Position numbers and translations under genes: made by a program. Shown in pieces: positions 55,531 through 64,000 of a stretch of DNA of 64,000 nucleotides. Every line of letters starts with the position of its first letter. Position 1 is the stretch's first letter. The stretch is from Pseudomonas sp. PICF141 (GTDB lineage: Bacteria > Pseudomonadota > Gammaproteobacteria > Pseudomonadales > Pseudomonadaceae). Where the stretch lies: assembly GCF_002286815.1 (NCBI RefSeq), contig NZ_MUNM01000087.1:100133-164132 (forward strand), in the 5' to 3' direction. The notes under the pieces are model-generated. The model saw only the letters and a list, made by a program, of their open reading frames with translations. It was not told the origin of the DNA and did no database searches.

Positions 55531-56214
55531 TAGGAAAAAGACTCCGCGAGGTAATGACTGGCACAGTTTTTGGTTGGCGTAAATGCTTCGTAGCTAGTGT
55601 CAATCGATTGTTGAATGGTCTGATGCTCATGACGTCGAAGGGCGGCGTGACCTGGACGTTCCAATGGAGGTCTGCGATGTTCGTCGCTTTCAGCAGCATA
55701 GGGGGTAACTAATGTTGGAAGGTCCCGCAGTATCATAAATGAACAGTCTCGACCATCAGGAATTCTGAATGTTGACTTGAAGTGAACAGAGAAAATCCGA
55801 GCACCTGCCACGCGACCTTTGCATGGTCTTTGGCGAAGACGTGGTCGTCTGGTTAATGTACCATAAACGTCGTATTTTTCCGATTCTCGATTTTCGTTCA
55901 TCAAGGGGTGTGAAGCCGAAGGTGGCTGGCCAAGCGATGGAGTTTCAAGAGCGGGATTTGGGCTGCCGGCGCGAGGGCACACGGGATCAGCATTGGGTGG
56001 CAAAGCATTTGCCCGATGCCCTCTGGCCGGTACCACCCTGCTGTGGCACAAGGTTACTTTCGCCCATTGCGAGTGGACTTTTTTGTCCCGCCCGGCTTTA
56101 AGAGCTTATCGTTTGTCGCTGGTGGAGGTGGGACGTACGGCGGATGTGTTGGATTTCATATGCTGAAGAGGGCTCTCGCTCAATGGCATCCCAAGTCTGA
56201 ATGGTTGAGTATTT
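55531..56214. other. 684-base region upstream of wzm without a recognisable gene
   Basis: Short frames overlap on both strands but none has a ribosome site or a similarity I recognise. It must hold the wzm promoter. Base composition is mixed, GC-rich near 55900-56060 and lower elsewhere, which suggests an assembly of fragments. Confidence 0.45.
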
Positions 56215-57095
56215 ACGGATAAAATTCGAGCCTTTTGCCTGCAGGCACAAAAGACTTCTGCAAATCACGATAGATGTAGTGCTCGTATCGTTGGCGCTCT
56301 TATTTGCTTTCATCCTGAGACTGGGCGTCGACGACATGTATAGCGCCCGTTAAAAGCTCACCTCTAGTTGTTAATTTGCGCCCAGTCATTGCCATTCCGC
56401 TTTTATTTGTTTGGAATGTATACTCTGATCGCTATTGTCGAGGCCGTTAAATTGTCGCCATTACTTTTTGCTGTTCTTTACTGGTATGGCAATAATTAGG
56501 AAGTTGTTCTGGGGTAATTGTTTTTAACTACTGATGGTTGAGTCTCATCATTATCGGTGGTTTGCATTATGTGACAGTATTTTGAGGGTCCTGTCGTAAT
56601 GACGGGCTGATTAAAGTCGCGATTTATGGGGTAGGGGGCGCAGGAAGTCAATTGGGAGCCGCGCTTCGAATGGGGCTGGCAAAGAGTACTCCTGGCGTTA
56701 CCTTCAACACATGCAAAAATGAAACTCTGAATGTTCTCGAGGAATTTCCTCTTCATATTCGCCGAGTTTTTAATCAGTTCTTTCTCGGGCTTTTTTATAA
56801 GGCGCCTTTTAGGATTTCTGCGCTCGCATTCGCTCTGCGGGTCGCTAACCCTGGGTCCTTACAGTCCTAGTTGAACATTGTTACCATTCAGAGGTATGAG
56901 CCTTCATCACCTAGTGCCAGCTTTCAGAGCATTGGCAGTCGAGGATTTGCCGGCTTCACTTAGGCCCGTTAGCCAAATCACGATAGGGCGCCGCGACGCT
57001 CTAGAACCACAGTTTGTGAGTGAGATAGAAGCCCCGTGGACAAATGTACATCCGCCGCCATGGCTTACTGGGGGCATTCGTTGGAAGCACTCGCT
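56215..57095 (+). pseudogene. Decayed second copy of wbpM (5' third)
   Basis: The sequence follows the intact wbpM at 57253 with lost start and many frameshifts. ACG GAT AAA at 56215 corresponds to the intact ATG GAT AAA. Then, in changing frames: HKRLLQITIDVVLVSLALL and FILRLGVDDMY; IAIVEAVKLSPLL; FNY(stop)WLSLIIIGGL at 56525-56570; GLIKVAIYGVGGAGSQLGA near 56600; LNVLEEFPLHIRRV near 56735; a weak match IGRRDALEPQ near 57000; and atggcttactgggggcattc near 57059, where wbpM has its second Rossmann motif. Divergence is large, so the copy is old or came from another strain. Confidence 0.88.
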
Positions 57096-57252
57096 GAATT
57101 GTAGCTATGCTGAACACCTCGTGCTGACGCATTGGAAATGAACTCGCGCGGCTGGACGTTTATCGGATAAGTATTCAGCTGATCGTTCGTGTATTGAGGT
57201 TACAATACCGATCGACGACTGTGTACAGGGAGCTGCGTGCTCGAATGGGGGA

Positions 57253-59247
57253 ATGGATAAAATGCGGAGAGTTTTGCTGGGTTTGCCTCGCAGGCAAAAG
57301 AGACTGATACAGGTCACTACTGATGTGCTTTTGGTCTGGGTCGCTTTATGGCTGGCCTTCATCGTACGTCTCGGTATAGACGACATGTACAACCCGCTCA
57401 AAGCTCATTTTTGGCTCTTTGCCTGTGCCCCGGTTATCGCTATCCCGCTCTTTATCCGTTTTGGCATGTACCGCGCGGTCATGCGCTACTTCGGCAACGA
57501 TGCGCTGATTGCAATCGTCAAGGCTGTTAGTCTGTCATCACTAATCTTGGCCTTGGTGGTGTATTGGTACAGCAACCACCAAACCGTCGTCCCGCGCTCC
57601 ATCATCTTCAACTACTGGTGGCTGAGCATGGTGATCATCGGCGGCTTACGCCTGTGCATGCGCCAATACTTCATGGGCGATTGGTTCACCGCCGCCCAGC
57701 ACGTCCCCTTCACCAACCGCGACGACGGCCTCACCAAAGTCGCCATTTACGGCGCAGGCGTGGCCGGTAATCAGTTGGTGGCTGCATTACGCATGGGCCG
57801 GGTCATGCGCCCAGTGGCCTTCATCGACGACGATTCCAGCATCGCCGATCGCTCTATCTCTGGCCTCCAGGTCTACAAACCCAAACACATCCAGCAGATG
57901 ATCGACGTTACCGGCGCCCAGGAAATCCTCTTGGCGCTACCGTCATCCACCCGCGCCCGGCGCCGGGAAATTCTCAATTTGCTGGAAGGTTATCCGCTTC
58001 ACGTGCGAAGCGTCCCGAACTTCACCGATCTGGCCAGCGGTCGGGTCAGGGTGGAAGACATTCAGGAAGTGGATATCGCTGATTTGCTCGGCCGCGATGC
58101 CGTGCCAGCCCAGGCTGATTTGCTTGAGCGCTGTATCAAAGGCAAGACAGTGATGGTCACTGGTGCAGGTGGATCGATTGGCTCGGAGCTGTGTCGGCAG
58201 ATTTTCTCCCTTGGCCCGACCACGCTTATTCTGTTCGAACACAGTGAGTTCAACCTCTACAGCATTTTGTCGGAATTGGAACAGCGCGCTTGCCGTGAGT
58301 CGGTGTCGGTTCAGTTGTTGCCTATTCTCGGTTCCATCCGTCATCCGCATAAACTGCTCGATGTGATGAAGACCTGGCGCGTGGATACCGTTTATCACGC
58401 GGCGGCTTATAAACATGTACCGATGGTCGAGCACAACATTGCCGAAGGCGTGCTCAACAATGTGATTGGTACGTTGAACACTGCTCAGGCTGCGTTGCAG
58501 TCGGGTGTGGCCAACTTTGTGTTGATCTCTACCGATAAAGCCGTGCGTCCGACCAACATCATGGGCAGCACCAAGCGTCTGGCGGAGTTGACCCTTCAGG
58601 CTCTCAGTCGTGAAATCGCTCCGGTGCTGTTTGGCGATAAAGCCAATGTATCCCGGGTCAATAAAACCCGTTTCACCATGGTTCGTTTTGGCAATGTATT
58701 GGGGTCGTCCGGTTCGGTGATTCCGTTGTTCCACAGTCAGATCAAGTCGGGTGGGCCTTTGACAGTGACCCATCCGAAGATCACCCGTTATTTCATGACC
58801 ATCCCCGAAGCGGCGCAACTGGTGATTCAGGCGGGTTCCATGGGGCAGGGCGGTGATGTGTTTGTGCTGGACATGGGCGAGCCGGTGAGGATTGTCGAGC
58901 TGGCGGAGAAGATGATTCACCTGTCGGGTTTGAGCATCCGTTCCGAGCGAAATCCCCAGGGCGATATTTCGATCGAGTTCACGGGCCTGCGTCCGGGTGA
59001 GAAGCTCTATGAAGAGTTGTTGATCGGGGATAACGTCGCGGCGACGCCGCATCCGATGATCATGACGGCCAACGAAGATCACTTGCCCTGGGATGTGCTC
59101 AAGAGCCGTTTGACTGATTTGTTGCTCGCGGTCGAGCAGGACGATTATTCCCGCGTGCGCCAGCTCCTGCGCGAAACGGTCAGCGGCTATACCCCCGACG
59201 GGGAGATTGTCGACTGGATTCATCAGCAACGCCGTCTCGAGCCCTGA
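57253..59247 (+). CDS. wbpM: UDP-GlcNAc 4,6-dehydratase WbpM (membrane-anchored)
   Basis: A 664-residue protein, the full length of the family. Four membrane helices occupy about residues 15-130; a first Rossmann domain follows (VAIYGAGVAGNQLVAALRMG) and the catalytic SDR domain starts at about residue 300 (VMVTGAGGSIGSELCRQIF), with STDKAVRPTNIMGSTKR as the Met-Lys active site. It makes the 4-keto-6-deoxy precursor of UDP-QuiNAc or UDP-FucNAc for WbpL. The ATG at 57253 follows GGGGGA closely; Met4 is the alternative start. Confidence 0.96.
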   Translation: MDKMRRVLLGLPRRQKRLIQVTTDVLLVWVALWLAFIVRLGIDDMYNPLKAHFWLFACAPVIAIPLFIRFGMYRAVMRYFGNDALIAIVKAVSLSSLILALVVYWYSNHQTVVPRSIIFNYWWLSMVIIGGLRLCMRQYFMGDWFTAAQHVPFTNRDDGLTKVAIYGAGVAGNQLVAALRMGRVMRPVAFIDDDSSIADRSISGLQVYKPKHIQQMIDVTGAQEILLALPSSTRARRREILNLLEGYPLHVRSVPNFTDLASGRVRVEDIQEVDIADLLGRDAVPAQADLLERCIKGKTVMVTGAGGSIGSELCRQIFSLGPTTLILFEHSEFNLYSILSELEQRACRESVSVQLLPILGSIRHPHKLLDVMKTWRVDTVYHAAAYKHVPMVEHNIAEGVLNNVIGTLNTAQAALQSGVANFVLISTDKAVRPTNIMGSTKRLAELTLQALSREIAPVLFGDKANVSRVNKTRFTMVRFGNVLGSSGSVIPLFHSQIKSGGPLTVTHPKITRYFMTIPEAAQLVIQAGSMGQGGDVFVLDMGEPVRIVELAEKMIHLSGLSIRSERNPQGDISIEFTGLRPGEKLYEELLIGDNVAATPHPMIMTANEDHLPWDVLKSRLTDLLLAVEQDDYSRVRQLLRETVSGYTPDGEIVDWIHQQRRLEP

Positions 59248-59359
59248 TTGTTTCACATCCTGTAACGGACACATTTTTGACAGCTCCACTACATCGCCTA
59301 AGTTTGGAAGGCAGCTTCGGAAAAGCTGCTTTCTCAATCGATGTCATGGAGCTTCATTT

Positions 59360-59695
59360 ATGCGTACTGGCTATTTCTACTCTCTGGTTTTTGCCCTGCT
59401 CACCAGCGCCTCTATTGCGGCCATTGCTGCACCGACGGCTGCGCCGGAGGCTGCCAAGGCACCCTTGATGCTGGATGCTGCTGCCCAGGCTCAAACCGCC
59501 AAAGTCGATCTCAATGGCGCCGATGCGCCAACCTTGCAGCGCGAGTTGGCCGGGATCGGTGAGGCGAAAGCCAAGGCGATTGTTGCGTATCGTGAGAGTA
59601 ATGGGCCGTTTTCGTCGGTTGACGAATTGCTGGAAGTGAAGGGGATTGGCAAGGCTATTCTGGACAAGAATCGCGAGAAGCTGGAAGTGAACTAA
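59360..59695 (+). CDS. ComEA-like helix-hairpin-helix exported protein
   Basis: From the ATG at 59360 (MRTGYFYSLVFALL) the protein has 111 residues, with a signal peptide to about residue 23 (SIAAIAA). Residues about 49-111 form paired helix-hairpin-helix motifs (VDLNGADAPTLQRELAGIG; ELLEVKGIGKAIL) as in DNA-binding ComEA. GGAG lies eight bases upstream. A role in DNA uptake is possible. The position after wbpM is conserved in Pseudomonas as I remember it. Confidence 0.88.
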   Translation: MRTGYFYSLVFALLTSASIAAIAAPTAAPEAAKAPLMLDAAAQAQTAKVDLNGADAPTLQRELAGIGEAKAKAIVAYRESNGPFSSVDELLEVKGIGKAILDKNREKLEVN

Positions 59696-59711
59696 GCTTG
59701 TAAATCCACCA

Positions 59712-59737
59712 GGAGGCCGGTCATTGACCGGCCTTTT
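59712..59737 (+). terminator. Rho-independent terminator after the ComEA-like gene
   Basis: Stem aggccggtca/tgaccggcct followed by a short T-run, 16 bases after the stop codon. Confidence 0.88.
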
Positions 59738-59788
59738 GCATATTACCGAATGCATAGCACCGAAGAGGGCGATCCGGCTAATGCACCT

Positions 59789-59854
59789 GTAGGAGCCAGG
59801 CTTGCCGGCGAAGGCGTCCTTAAGTGCGCCTTCGCCGGCAAGCCTGGCTCCTAC
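59789..59854. repeat. Inverted repeat (gtaggagccaggcttgccgg family)
   Basis: The arms gtaggagccaggcttgccgg and ccggcaagcctggctcctac are exact complements, with inner arms cgaaggcg and cgccttcg. Same family as 39765-39865. Confidence 0.92.
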
Positions 59855-59902
59855 GAAAAGCGAAAAGCGAAAAGCGAAAAACGAAAAACGAAAAACGAAA
59901 AG
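59854..59902. repeat. Seven-copy tandem 7-base repeat
   Basis: Seven units of cgaaaag or cgaaaaa run without interruption (49 bases), beginning at the last base of the preceding inverted repeat. They expand the cgaaaag that follows the same repeat family at 39849. Confidence 0.92.
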
Positions 59903-60076
59903 CGGTTTGCTCGCTTAACTGACCGGCATTAGGCGATCTGGCGCCTTTCATCGGGATGGAAAAAATTACGCCTATCATATGGCGCTTAAATTATGCCTAT
60001 AATAAATTCGTTATTTGTTGATGCGCCTTGATTTTCAGACGCTCACCTTCCTCAAGCATCCTCCAGGAGCACCGTC

Positions 60077-60871
60077 ATGAATTCTGTCCAGAACCAAGGT
60101 ACGGCCCTCGTTACCGGCGCATCTTCCGGCATCGGTGCGGTTTACGCGCAGCGGTTGGCGGCGCGTGGTTTTGATTTGTTGCTGGTGGCTCGCGATCAGG
60201 AACGGCTGGAGGCTGCGGCGAGCCAGTTGCGCGCGGCGCATGGTGTTCAGGTGGAGGTGCTGAAGGCGGATCTGACGCAGAAGGATGATGTGTTGAAGCT
60301 TGAGCAGCGTCTGCGTAGCGATTCGAGCATCAGCCTGTTGCTGAATAACGCCGGTGTCGCGACGGATGGTTTGCTGGCCAACGCCGATATGGATGAGCTG
60401 GAACGTTTGATTCAGCTGAACGTCATTACAGTGACGCGGTTGGCTTCGGCGGCGGCGGCCGGTTTTACCAAGGCCGGGCGGGGGACGATTATTAACATTG
60501 CCTCGGTGGTGGCGTTGTTTCCGGAGCGGTTCAATGCGACGTACAGCGCGAGCAAGGCTTATGTGTTGAGCCTGACCCAGTCGTTGGACGCCGAACTGCA
60601 GGGCACCGGGGTTCAGGTTCAAGCGGTGTTGCCGGGCGTCACGCGCACCGAGATCATGGAGCGCTCCGGTATCGATGCGTCCCAGATTCCGGCGGACATG
60701 ATCATGGAAGCGGGGGAGATGGTCGACGCGGCATTGTCGGGTCTGGACCAGGGTGAGTTGATCACCATTCCTTCGTTACCGAATGCCTCCGAGTGGGAGG
60801 CCTTTATGGCGGCGCGTCATGCGATGGCGCCGAATCTGTCCAGAAGCACGGCCGCCACGCGTTACAAGTGA
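60077..60871 (+). CDS. Short-chain dehydrogenase/reductase
   Basis: A 264-residue classical SDR: VTGASSGIGAVYAQRLAARG at 13-32, NNAG (LLNNAGVAT), catalytic Ser in NIASVVA and YSASKAY. GGAG lies upstream of the ATG. The substrate is not known. It precedes the ketosynthase gene by 32 bases and is probably co-transcribed, which hints at fatty acid or polyketide-like reduction. Confidence 0.88.
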   Translation: MNSVQNQGTALVTGASSGIGAVYAQRLAARGFDLLLVARDQERLEAAASQLRAAHGVQVEVLKADLTQKDDVLKLEQRLRSDSSISLLLNNAGVATDGLLANADMDELERLIQLNVITVTRLASAAAAGFTKAGRGTIINIASVVALFPERFNATYSASKAYVLSLTQSLDAELQGTGVQVQAVLPGVTRTEIMERSGIDASQIPADMIMEAGEMVDAALSGLDQGELITIPSLPNASEWEAFMAARHAMAPNLSRSTAATRYK

Positions 60872-60903
60872 GGCGCCATGTATCGGCTTGAGGTATTTGC
60901 GTT

Positions 60904-62178
60904 ATGAGTAATCGTCGAGTAGTCGTCACGGGCATGGGCCTGGTGTCGCCGTTGGGTAGTGGCGTCGAAGCGGTTTGGGCGCGTTTGTTGGCTGGGCATT
61001 CCGGGTTGCGGACGTTGCCGGACGAGGTGGTTGCCGATCTGACCACCACGGTCGGTGGCGCGGTGCAGACGCTGGCGGAAGATCCGGAGGCGGGTTTTGA
61101 TCCGGACCGGGCGACGCCGCCCAAAGAACAGAAGAAGATGGACCGTTTCATTATGTTTGCCATGGAGGCGGCGCGTCAGGCACTGGAGCAGGCCGATTGG
61201 CATCCGCAAGACGTCAATGCCCAGGAACGCACTGCCACGATTATCGGCTCGGGCGTGGGTGGTTTCGGCGCGATTGCCGATGCGGTGCGCACCACCGATA
61301 GCCGTGGCCCGCGACGTTTGTCGCCGTTCACCATTCCCTCGTTTCTGGTCAACCTCGCGGCGGGCCATGTGTCGATCGAGCACGGTTTCAAGGGGCCTTT
61401 GGGGGCTCCGGTAACAGCGTGCGCGGCCGGGGTTCAGGCGATTGGTGACGCGGCGCGGCTGATTCGCTGTGGTGAGGCGGATATTGCGGTGTGCGGCGGC
61501 GCGGAAGCGGCGATCGATCGTGTCAGCCTTGCCGGGTTTGCGGCGGCTCGGGCGTTGTCCAGCGGTTACAACGACACCCCGGAGCGCGCCTCGCGACCGT
61601 TTGACAGTGGGCGTGACGGTTTTGTGATGGGCGAGGGCTCGGGCCTGCTGGTGATCGAATCCCTGGAACATGCCTTGGCGCGCGGCGCTCAGCCATTGGC
61701 CGAACTGGTCGGTTATGGCACCAGTGCCGATGCCTATCACCTGACCGCGGGGCCTGAAGATGGCAGCGGCGCGCGTCGGGCGATGGCGCTGGCGTTGGCC
61801 CAGGCGGGCATTTCGCCGGCGCAGGTGCAGCATCTCAACGCTCACGCGACCTCGACCCCGATTGGGGATTTGGGGGAATTGGCGGCCATCAAGTCGTTGT
61901 TCGGCTCGGACAACAAGATCGCGGTGACGTCGACCAAATCGGCCACCGGGCATTTGCTTGGCGCTGCCGGCGGGATCGAGGCGATCTTTACCCTGTTGGC
62001 GCTCCGCGATCAGGTGGTGCCGGCGACGCTCAACTTCGATAACCCGGATCCGGCAACGCAAGGGGTGGACATCGTTCATGGTCAGGCGCGGCCAATGACC
62101 ATCGATTACGCGTTATCCAATGGCTTTGGGTTTGGTGGCGTCAATGCCAGTGTGTTGTTCAAATACTGGGAGGACTAG
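60904..62178 (+). CDS. 3-oxoacyl-ACP synthase II (FabF-type, second copy)
   Basis: A 424-residue condensing enzyme with the Cys-His-His triad: VTACAAG (near 173), NAHATSTPIGD (near 317) and SATGHLLGAAG (near 354), and GFGGVNASV near the C-terminus. It elongates acyl-ACP with malonyl-ACP. It has no acpP or fabG-D next to it, so it is the accessory copy that pseudomonads often have (fabF2 type), not the housekeeping fabF. Confidence 0.92.
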   Translation: MSNRRVVVTGMGLVSPLGSGVEAVWARLLAGHSGLRTLPDEVVADLTTTVGGAVQTLAEDPEAGFDPDRATPPKEQKKMDRFIMFAMEAARQALEQADWHPQDVNAQERTATIIGSGVGGFGAIADAVRTTDSRGPRRLSPFTIPSFLVNLAAGHVSIEHGFKGPLGAPVTACAAGVQAIGDAARLIRCGEADIAVCGGAEAAIDRVSLAGFAAARALSSGYNDTPERASRPFDSGRDGFVMGEGSGLLVIESLEHALARGAQPLAELVGYGTSADAYHLTAGPEDGSGARRAMALALAQAGISPAQVQHLNAHATSTPIGDLGELAAIKSLFGSDNKIAVTSTKSATGHLLGAAGGIEAIFTLLALRDQVVPATLNFDNPDPATQGVDIVHGQARPMTIDYALSNGFGFGGVNASVLFKYWED

Positions 62179-62249
62179 TTCAAGGCAGATGGCACGAATA
62201 GTGATTACTCATTCGCTGACGATTGTTGAACAATCTGGAGGCGTTGAGT

Positions 62250-62903
62250 ATGAGCAGCGGACTGTCCCTAGCCGACCACATCACATTGGAGTTACGCGCT
62301 GACATCATCGGCGGTCGTTTGCTACCGGGCATGGCATTGGTGGAGAACGATCTGGTGTCGGCTTACAACGCCTCGCGAAACACGATTCGCGAGGCGTTGC
62401 ACCGTCTGGGCCAGGAAGGTCTGACCCGTTATGTCCGCAACAAGGGTGTGATGGTGCGCCGATTGGGCGCGGACGATGTGCGCGATCTGTTCAAAGTCCG
62501 TCGCACCCTGGAGCTGCAAGCCATCAGCGCCAGTCAACCGTTGCGTGAATATCAGTCCGACCGGATGCTCGAAGCCCTGGAGGCCACCGAGCTGGCCCGG
62601 GAGCGTGAGGACTGGCGCGCCGTCGGCACCCACAGCCTGGCCTTTCATCAACACATCGTCGGATTGCTGCGCAGTCCGTTGTTCGATGAGTTTTTTACCA
62701 ATGTCGTCGCGCAATTGCGCCTGGTGTTTTGCACCGCTCCCGATGAATCACGTTTTCAAGCGCCTTGGCTGGCCCGCGACCGGCAGATACATGACTTGCT
62801 GGCCGACGGCGACAAACCTGCGGCCGGGGACGCCATGAGCCTTTATCTCGACGACTCCGAACAGCTCCTGTTGCAGCTGCTTGCCCCTTCTTCCCATCAC
62901 TGA
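62250..62903 (+). CDS. GntR-family (FadR/VanR subfamily) transcriptional regulator
   Basis: A 217-residue regulator from the ATG at 62250, with GGAGG eight bases upstream. Winged helix at residues about 5-72 (ENDLVSAYNASRNTIREALHRL), followed by an FCD ligand-binding domain (DLFKVRRTLELQAI; HSLAFHQHIVGLL; HDLLADGDKPAAGDAM). It begins 15 bases before the DUF1989 gene ends the unit, so it probably controls that gene. Confidence 0.92.
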   Translation: MSSGLSLADHITLELRADIIGGRLLPGMALVENDLVSAYNASRNTIREALHRLGQEGLTRYVRNKGVMVRRLGADDVRDLFKVRRTLELQAISASQPLREYQSDRMLEALEATELAREREDWRAVGTHSLAFHQHIVGLLRSPLFDEFFTNVVAQLRLVFCTAPDESRFQAPWLARDRQIHDLLADGDKPAAGDAMSLYLDDSEQLLLQLLAPSSHH

Positions 62904-62918
62904 TCGAGGATTTGAGCC

Positions 62919-63770
62919 ATGTACAAAGACTATCCGGCGGCCTATCAAGTCAGCAAAGGCTCGGCCTTGCAGGTGGACACGGCTTTCTACGAGAGAGTCC
63001 GGGACAAGAAAGAGGGGCGCACGTTGATCGAACAGTTCGAAGTGCCGATACGCACTGGCCGCGCCTGGCATGTGCCGGCTGGGCATGTGTTCAGGGTCAC
63101 GACCCCGGTTGGCCCGCAAGTCGGGGACTTCAATGTCTGGAATGCCCACGACCCGCGCGAGCGTTTATGGGCGGCGCGGACTCGGCAATTGCAGGGGGCG
63201 CATGTCAGCACCCATGACCGGTTCTGGTCGAACCTGCCCTTTTTACGGCCACTGGTGACCATCACCGACGATAGCCTGGCCGGGTACGGCATCGACGAAC
63301 ACGGCGGGCGTTTGCACGATTTGCTGGGGACGCGTTGCGATCCGTACGTGAACAAAATGCTCACCGGCGAGGACTTCCATCATCACTGCCACTCGAATTT
63401 GACCCGCGCCGTGTTACCCCATGGCCTGACCGAGTTTGACGTGCACGATGTGCTGAATATTTTCCAGTGCACCGGCCTGAACCACGACGACCTGTACTTC
63501 ATGAAAGCCTGCCCGGCGCAGCAGGGCGATTACCTGGAGTTCTTTGCCGAGATTGATCTGTTGTGTGCGTTGTCGACGTGCCCGGGTGGGGATTTGTCAC
63601 TGGCCATGTGGGGGCCGGATGCGCAGGATCCGTTGAGTGTGTGTCGCCCGTTGGGGGTGGAGATTTATCGGTTGGAAGAGTCGTTGCTTGAAGGCTGGAG
63701 CCAGCCGGAACGGGCGGCTTACAAAGGGCTGCATGGTTTGCACATTGCCAAGGCCGATTGGGAAAAGTAA
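62919..63770 (+). CDS. Urea carboxylase-associated family protein (DUF1989)
   Basis: A 283-residue protein with family segments GPQVGDFNVWNAHDPRERLW, LPHGLTEFDVHDVLNIF and CPGGDLS. Relatives are encoded beside urea carboxylase genes or are aminomethyltransferase-like proteins; no urea carboxylase is in the window. It follows the GntR gene by 15 bases. Confidence 0.85.
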   Translation: MYKDYPAAYQVSKGSALQVDTAFYERVRDKKEGRTLIEQFEVPIRTGRAWHVPAGHVFRVTTPVGPQVGDFNVWNAHDPRERLWAARTRQLQGAHVSTHDRFWSNLPFLRPLVTITDDSLAGYGIDEHGGRLHDLLGTRCDPYVNKMLTGEDFHHHCHSNLTRAVLPHGLTEFDVHDVLNIFQCTGLNHDDLYFMKACPAQQGDYLEFFAEIDLLCALSTCPGGDLSLAMWGPDAQDPLSVCRPLGVEIYRLEESLLEGWSQPERAAYKGLHGLHIAKADWEK

Positions 63771-63811
63771 TGACTCGGTGAGGTAACGAGGTTTTTTGTG
63801 GCGATAGACTT

Positions 63812-63960
63812 TGTGGCGAGGGGGCTTCGTGGCGAGGGGACTTGCCCCCGTTCGGCTGCGAAGCAGTCGTAAACCGGCTGTATGCGGTGTGCCTGGATTA
63901 TCCCGGTGGCTGGTTTCAGGGCTGCTTTGCAGCCCAACGGGGGCAAGCCCCCTCGCCACA
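63812..63960. repeat. Inverted repeat (tgtggcgaggggcttgcccccgtt family)
   Basis: The left side has two tandem gtggcgagggg units then cttgcccccgttcggctgcgaagcag; the right arm at about 63923-63960 is the complement. Same family as 24213-24338. Confidence 0.88.
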
Positions 63961-64000
63961 GGGATGGGGGTGCGCAAAAATAAACCCGCCAGTTATGGCG

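Noticed and set aside
55530..56051. 173-residue minus-strand frame upstream of wzm
   Set aside because: Low-complexity Arg/Pro-rich content, no start context and no recognised domain; treated as non-coding spacer.

Overview
The window is a chromosomal segment of a fluorescent-group Pseudomonas. The evidence is the gene content and order (from memory of P. aeruginosa PAO1, not searched: blocks like PA3459-3454, PA0854-0862, and PA3177 back to the ihfB/wbpM O-antigen site), the fused tyrA-aroA gene, about 60% GC in housekeeping genes, and REP-type palindromes between genes. No rRNA, tRNA or CRISPR array was seen.

Layout. (1) 1-9.1 kb: an N-acetylglutaminylglutamine amidotransferase cut by the window edge, mnmC, a polyphosphate:AMP phosphotransferase, a thiolase, a small DUF6316-type gene, an EamA permease and fumC. 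(2) 9.2-21.9 kb: a DUF2059 exported protein, bolA, trhO, a DsbA-family protein, an ABC exporter, then a lower-GC gene for a 1565-residue toxin-like protein with a C-terminal deaminase-like motif, inserted just before rbdA (PAS-GGDEF-EAL) and a TenA/PqqC-like gene. (3) 22.1-28.3 kb: a GAF-like/GGDEF diguanylate cyclase, the ubiG-mupP-yciK group, and a methylthioadenosine deaminase divergent from mtnA. (4) 28.7-41 kb: gyrA, then the serC-pheA-hisC-tyrA/aroA-cmk-rpsA supraoperon for serine and aromatic amino acids, followed by a small lipoprotein, ihfB and a LapA-domain gene. (5) 41.2-59.3 kb: an O-antigen locus in the classical ihfB-to-wbpM site. (6) 59.3-64 kb: a ComEA-like HhH protein, an SDR, a FabF-type ketosynthase, a GntR regulator and a DUF1989 protein.

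The O-antigen locus is the most interesting part. RmlB/D/A make a dTDP-6-deoxysugar, although no rmlC is present. WbpM, a C4-reductase and WbpL should build an undecaprenyl-PP-linked N-acetyl-6-deoxyhexosamine primer. Wzm/Wzt form an ABC exporter whose ATPase carries a C-terminal glycan-binding-like domain, and there is no wzx, wzy or wzz. Co-transcribed with wzm-wzt is a 1089-residue protein with an N-terminal domain resembling beta-Kdo transferases (GT99, WbbB type), a coiled coil, a CgeB-like glycosyltransferase and a GT25 domain. I infer a self-contained polymerise, measure, cap and export system. The locus is AT-rich and scarred: a decayed second wbpM (ATG changed to ACG), IS66-like remnants, and two acyltransferase genes facing each other.

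At least five families of inverted repeats occupy the intergenic spaces, and one forms the 3' end of bolA.
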